From the NCBI GenBank assembly GCA_027027005.1, contig JALVMN010000171.1, positions 1-38,095 of the forward strand: DNA of 38,095 bases, in the 5' to 3' direction. Origin of the DNA: Desulfobacterales bacterium. GTDB lineage: Bacteria > Desulfobacterota > DSM-4660 > Desulfatiglandales > Desulfatiglandaceae. Below, one piece after another: positions 34,781-38,095 of this stretch. Position 1 is the first letter of the stretch; every line of letters begins with the position of its first letter. Position numbers and translations under genes: made by a program. Below the pieces are notes generated by a model. That model had not been told where the DNA came from. It did no database searches and saw only the letters and a program-made list of their open reading frames with translations.

Positions 34781-36593
34781 GCTTCAGTGGAAAAACATTC
34801 GCCTTTTGCCTATTCTGCACGGCCGCATGGAGTTTGCATCCGAGGTAAGGCGGCAATTCCATGAATTCCAACCGGACTGTGTGGCAGTTGAGTACCCGCC
34901 CACCCTTAAGGAGCAGATCCTCCAGGGGGTCAAGCGGCTCCCCTTGCTTTCTGTGGTCTATTATCAGGAAGGAGAGGAGTTCGTCTACCTCCTGATAGAG
35001 CCCACAGACGGAGAGGTGGAGGCCGTAAGGCTTGCCTTAGAACACGGCATCTCAGTCCATTTTGTTGACAGGCACACCAGGGAATACCCCCTGGACCTCT
35101 CCCCCTACCCTGACCCGTACTCCATAATGAGAATAGGCCATCAACTCTACTGCCAGGCATTTTTGTCCGTGGCCGCAAGGGGCCGCTCTCCTTCCCGCGA
35201 AGATATCCTCAGGGAAAAGACCATGGCCTTCAACCTCCAGAGGCTCAGCAAGGAGGCCGAAAGGGTGCTCTTCGTTGGAGGGCTGTATCACATACCAGGT
35301 ATTCTGGAGATGTTGGACCAACCCCAGACCCGGGTAATCGGACCCACAACAGCCAAAGGCCCTGGCCTGGCCCACCTTCACGAGGATTCCAGCCGTGAGC
35401 TTTTGACAGAGATGCCTTTTTTGGCGGCGTGCTACGAGCGGGCAAGGACTAGCAAAGAAAATCCCAGGCTTGATAGGCTTCTGATTCAAAACCTACTCAT
35501 TAAAGAGGTAAGAGAGCGGCATAAAAAGAAAAACAGGGAAGAGCTTAGGCCTTGGCAATTGAGGGTGCTCAACAGGTTTGCCCGTAATTACGCATTGATC
35601 ACCGGAAGGCTGGTCCCGAATTTTTACCAACTGATCGTGGCTGCCAGAGGGGCTGCAGATGACAACTTTGCCTACGAAGTCTGGGAAAAGGGGAGTGAGT
35701 ATCCCTGGCAGACAGAGCAGCCGGGCCTCCCTGTGCTAAGGCTAAGTGGAGAGGACCTCTTCTTGGATCAAAAGCGGATCCGGTTCCACAGGCGGATCAA
35801 GACATTCAGGAGGCGCCTCCTTTCAGTAAAGGTGAAGAAGAGGCCCACTGCCAAGGACAGGGCCAAATGGAAAAAGGAGTTTGGAGCCTTCAGCATATGC
35901 TCATATCCCCCTGAAGACGTGGTGGTGGAGGGATATGGCCACTATCTCCAGAAAAGGGCCATGGAGATAAAGACTGAAGACAACAGCACCATAGAGCCAT
36001 TTATGACCTCCATGCTGGACGGCATTGACATCCGCCAGACCATAAGGGAGTGGGGCAGTGGCAAGATTTATGTAAAACACAACGCCCCCTTCAGGGGAAA
36101 GGTGGACTCGGTGGTGGTGATATTCGATCCTGATTATCCTGACAAGGAGGGTAATGAAAGGTTCCCCTGGTGTGTCACATGGCTGGGAGAGCATGAACAG
36201 GAATCTGATATGGCCTTTTACAGCACACCTGCAGGTGAGGAGGTGGTTGGACCCGGAATCTCCAGGTGTCAATATGGTGGCTTCATGCTTACCTATCCCC
36301 CGATGCGTGTCTTTGACATATGGAAGGATCCCCTGTTTGACTTTGCCCGCAACAAACCCGAACGCCTGCTTTTGGCAGCCATCGACTATAGCATGGAAAA
36401 CAATATCGTCTATGTGGCCCCCACCCCACCATCTGGTTGGTGCAAGAGCTTTGCTGCTAGACAGGGCAAAAGAATCATCTACATGCCCATTGGCCTCTTT
36501 TCTCCAGTGACCCTTAACAAGATCCGCCAGTTCCACGTGCTTGACGGCCATCACGTGCGCCGCTACGCTCATAACTACATCCAAAAACCATAG
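34773..36593 (+). CDS. TraB/ChaN-like domain fused to an unrecognised C-terminal domain
   Basis: A 606-residue soluble protein with no signal or membrane helix. Residues about 9-182 resemble the TraB/PrgY and EreA/ChaN superfamily: H16-G17 near the start, QPDCVAVEYPP (E40), EKTMAFNLQRL (148-158) and VLFVGGLYHIPGI (165-177, H173). A middle basic helical part (about 240-370) follows. The C-terminal part (about 375-606) has striking conserved-looking stretches such as EDVVVEGYGHYLQKR, VKHNAPFRGKVDSVVVIFDPDYPD and YGGFMLTYPPMR, which match nothing I know. DUF5682 proteins beside MoxR ATPases are a possible relative of the first half. The start at 34773 is chosen for its overlap with the ATPase stop; an in-frame ATG at 34728 lies deeper in that gene. 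No partner VWA gene follows. Confidence 0.65.
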   Translation: MPELQWKNIRLLPILHGRMEFASEVRRQFHEFQPDCVAVEYPPTLKEQILQGVKRLPLLSVVYYQEGEEFVYLLIEPTDGEVEAVRLALEHGISVHFVDRHTREYPLDLSPYPDPYSIMRIGHQLYCQAFLSVAARGRSPSREDILREKTMAFNLQRLSKEAERVLFVGGLYHIPGILEMLDQPQTRVIGPTTAKGPGLAHLHEDSSRELLTEMPFLAACYERARTSKENPRLDRLLIQNLLIKEVRERHKKKNREELRPWQLRVLNRFARNYALITGRLVPNFYQLIVAARGAADDNFAYEVWEKGSEYPWQTEQPGLPVLRLSGEDLFLDQKRIRFHRRIKTFRRRLLSVKVKKRPTAKDRAKWKKEFGAFSICSYPPEDVVVEGYGHYLQKRAMEIKTEDNSTIEPFMTSMLDGIDIRQTIREWGSGKIYVKHNAPFRGKVDSVVVIFDPDYPDKEGNERFPWCVTWLGEHEQESDMAFYSTPAGEEVVGPGISRCQYGGFMLTYPPMRVFDIWKDPLFDFARNKPERLLLAAIDYSMENNIVYVAPTPPSGWCKSFAARQGKRIIYMPIGLFSPVTLNKIRQFHVLDGHHVRRYAHNYIQKP

Positions 36594-37076
36594 CATCCAG
36601 AGTTCAATCAAAGGGCCGCTGAGCTGGCAAGAAACGACATGCAAAACAGGAAAGGCAAAAGAAGAAGGTTAAGCGGAGTATCTGCTCACATTGGACAAGG
36701 GGCTTGCCATTACAGCCAAAGGGGAAGGGCTTGGAGGCTAGAAACTCGGTTAGTAGGCTATAAGGCCTTAGAGCTTGCCTCCTAAACTACATGGTCTGCA
36801 GAGTGATGCCAAGGTTACCATGAGAGACATAGAAGGGAGAAGCGTCCGTTCCAGATGTCAACAGAGCGTTGATGACTAATGCTTAAGGAGGCGTTTCAGA
36901 CTAGAATTCCATTTCCATTGATCTGCCCGAGACGGTACATCTGGATGTCAAGCTGGCTGGAGTAGATAGCGGCGCATGGCACAACTAGTCAGGCAGGTGC
37001 CCATAATGACAGGTGGGCTTGGTCATAGCAACTATGAACGCATACAAATTTATTGGAATCGAGGAGGATACTTCAT
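36594..37076. other. About 480 bp without recognisable gene
   Basis: No open frame above about 60 codons, tRNA or clear promoter is supported here. Only the last 16 bases (GAGGAGG at 37061) have an assigned job, as ribosome site of the lactonase-like gene. It may be decayed mobile or genic DNA; I could not identify a parent. Confidence 0.5.
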
Positions 37077-37823
37077 ATGGCAACATATTGGATTCACCCC
37101 ATTGTCATGGGGACCAAGCTGTTTGATAAGGGGATGATGACATATCAGCATGGGTATGGTTCTCCCTATGCAATACCGATCTATTGCTGGTATCTCGAAG
37201 GGGCAGGCAAAAGGATCCTTGTAGATACGGGCGAGATGAATCCCATTCAATCAGAAGACCGGGAAAATAGGATTGGTGGAAAGATTTATATGTTTGAAGA
37301 GGGGCTTCAGAGATGGGGGCTCACACCACAAGATATCGACATAGTAATCCATACCCATCTCCACAATGATCACTGCGAGAATGATTATAAGTGCTCCAAT
37401 GCCTTGATCTATGCACATGAAAAGGAGGTTCAAAGGATTCATGATCCACATCCACTGGATTTCAGGTACATGGAGGACTACATCGAGGACGTGGAGGAAA
37501 ATGGTCAACTACAGGTACTAAAAGAAGACAAAGAGATAGTGCCCGGCATAAAGATGGTTCACACTCCGGCCCATACAGAAGGAGGAATGTCGGTATTTGT
37601 AGATACCCCTAAGGGGCTCGCAATAATTACAGGATTCTGCGTGGTTAAGGAAAATTTCTTCCCTCCCAAGGAAGTCGTTGCAATGGAGATGGAGGTAATC
37701 CCCCCTGGAACACTGGTAAGCTCATACCAGGCTTATGACATAGTAAAGAAGATAAAGGATACAGCCGATATCCTGATTCCGCTACACGAGCCGGAGTTTT
37801 CATCCATGGACACGGTACCGTAA
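37077..37823 (+). CDS. Metallo-beta-lactamase-fold hydrolase, AHL-lactonase-like
   Basis: A 248-residue MBL-fold enzyme near the N-acyl homoserine lactonase group. The metal motif is HTHLHNDH (92-99, with H94, H96, D98, H99); further ligands are H166 (PAHTEGG) and H237 (PLHEPEF). The bridging Asp that normally follows in TGD is replaced: here ITGFCVV has Phe187 at that position, so a two-metal centre is doubtful. No signal peptide is seen. The ATG at 37077 follows GAGGAGG by nine bases. Lactone, ester or thioester hydrolysis are all possible, and AHL degradation is not proven. Confidence 0.82.
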   Translation: MATYWIHPIVMGTKLFDKGMMTYQHGYGSPYAIPIYCWYLEGAGKRILVDTGEMNPIQSEDRENRIGGKIYMFEEGLQRWGLTPQDIDIVIHTHLHNDHCENDYKCSNALIYAHEKEVQRIHDPHPLDFRYMEDYIEDVEENGQLQVLKEDKEIVPGIKMVHTPAHTEGGMSVFVDTPKGLAIITGFCVVKENFFPPKEVVAMEMEVIPPGTLVSSYQAYDIVKKIKDTADILIPLHEPEFSSMDTVP

Positions 37824-37842
37824 TATCTATAGAGCTCTTGTT

Positions 37843-37858
37843 TTCCATTATAATGGAA
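37843..37858. promoter_or_regulatory. 16-bp perfect palindrome downstream of the lactonase-like gene
   Basis: TTCCATTATAATGGAA is a perfect palindrome without a loop, 20 bases after the stop codon. Its centre contains TATAAT, so it could also serve as a -10 element or a binding site for a dimeric regulator of a gene beyond the window. Confidence 0.4.
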
Positions 37859-37999
37859 TTGATGCCATCAAACCCCCATCGGCTCAGAACTTATTCACAT
37901 CATCAGGCCGTCCACACAATGGGGCCCACTCCAAATTCCAATATTGGGCCAATGGGATTTTTTCACTATCTGAATTGTTGGAAGGCAGGAGGTGACCAC

Positions 38000-38064
38000 C
38001 CATTCTCACCACAGACTTTTCACATGGGGATATGAGAGGATCCTTTGATCCTTTGTGAGAATGG
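38000..38064. repeat. 10-bp inverted repeat in the terminal intergenic region
   Basis: CCATTCTCAC (38000-38009) is repeated inverted as GTGAGAATGG (38055-38064), 45 bases apart, with a tandem GATCCTTT pair inside. A T-rich tail follows at about 38070. It could be a long-looped terminator or the edge of an element continuing outside. The remaining bases from 37859 to 38095 show no supported gene. Confidence 0.35.
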
Positions 38065-38095
38065 TCGCCTTTTCCTCACGAGCTGTTGCTACAAT

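Noticed and set aside
35901-36644. Minus-strand frame of 247 codons opposite the TraB-like fusion gene
   Set aside because: The plus-strand gene overlaps the MoxR gene in operon fashion and has superfamily motifs; the minus product is His/Val-rich antisense of the same codons.
37838-38035. 65-codon plus-strand frame near the window end
   Set aside because: Odd composition, no ribosome site, start lies on the 16-bp palindrome, and no recognisable similarity.

Overview
The window reads as chromosome of an anaerobic, sulfur-respiring member of the Desulfobacterota (former Deltaproteobacteria). The main reason is a complete dsrMKJOP membrane complex with its usual companion genes (9.0-15.0 kb). 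The catalytic dsrAB genes are outside the window, so sulfate or sulfite reduction cannot be told from sulfur disproportionation here. No rRNA, tRNA, CRISPR array or intact insertion sequence was seen.

Layout. 1-4.9 kb: the 3' end of mnmG, then an RND efflux pair (adaptor and inner-membrane pump). 4.8-8.7 kb, minus strand: a four-gene redox operon (fumarate-reductase-like flavoprotein, its iron-sulfur partner, HdrB-like and HdrC-like subunits), resembling a thiol:fumarate reductase split over four genes. 8.7-9.0 kb: a shared divergent promoter region with a 17-bp palindrome on the -35 element of the dsr side. 9.0-15.0 kb, plus strand: an RsbRD-N-type gene, dsrMKJOP and a small acidic ferredoxin, ending at a strong terminator. 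15.1-19.3 kb: a TrpF-like protein lacking the catalytic Cys, a double zinc-ribbon protein and an Aquifex-type aconitase. 19.3-20.4 kb (minus): a lysine 2,3-aminomutase. 20.6-22.4 kb: ftsH. 22.4-24.9 kb (minus): polysaccharide deacetylase, DUF3786 protein, an unknown gene and a WbqC-like protein. 25.1-27.5 kb (plus): class II aldolase and a YhaM-like exoribonuclease. 27.5-32.5 kb (minus): rlmE, yebC, ruvC, ruvA, ruvB, a diadenylate cyclase and a secreted-looking isoaspartyl methyltransferase.

32.5-38.1 kb is looser, accessory-like DNA. It holds a truncated LivF-type ABC ATPase, a small exported protein of unknown function, an overlapping pair (MoxR-type AAA+ ATPase plus a 606-residue protein with a TraB/ChaN-like N-terminal half and an unrecognised C-terminal half), about 480 bp with no gene, and a metallo-beta-lactamase-fold lactonase-like enzyme.

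How they fit together: DsrMKJOP probably passes quinone or periplasmic electrons to the DsrC trisulfide. The divergent Tfr/Hdr-like enzyme could couple a thiol/disulfide pair to fumarate or a related acceptor. The shared intergenic region suggests the two are co-regulated. The best candidate for an undescribed system is the MoxR/TraB-like pair at 33.9-36.6 kb.
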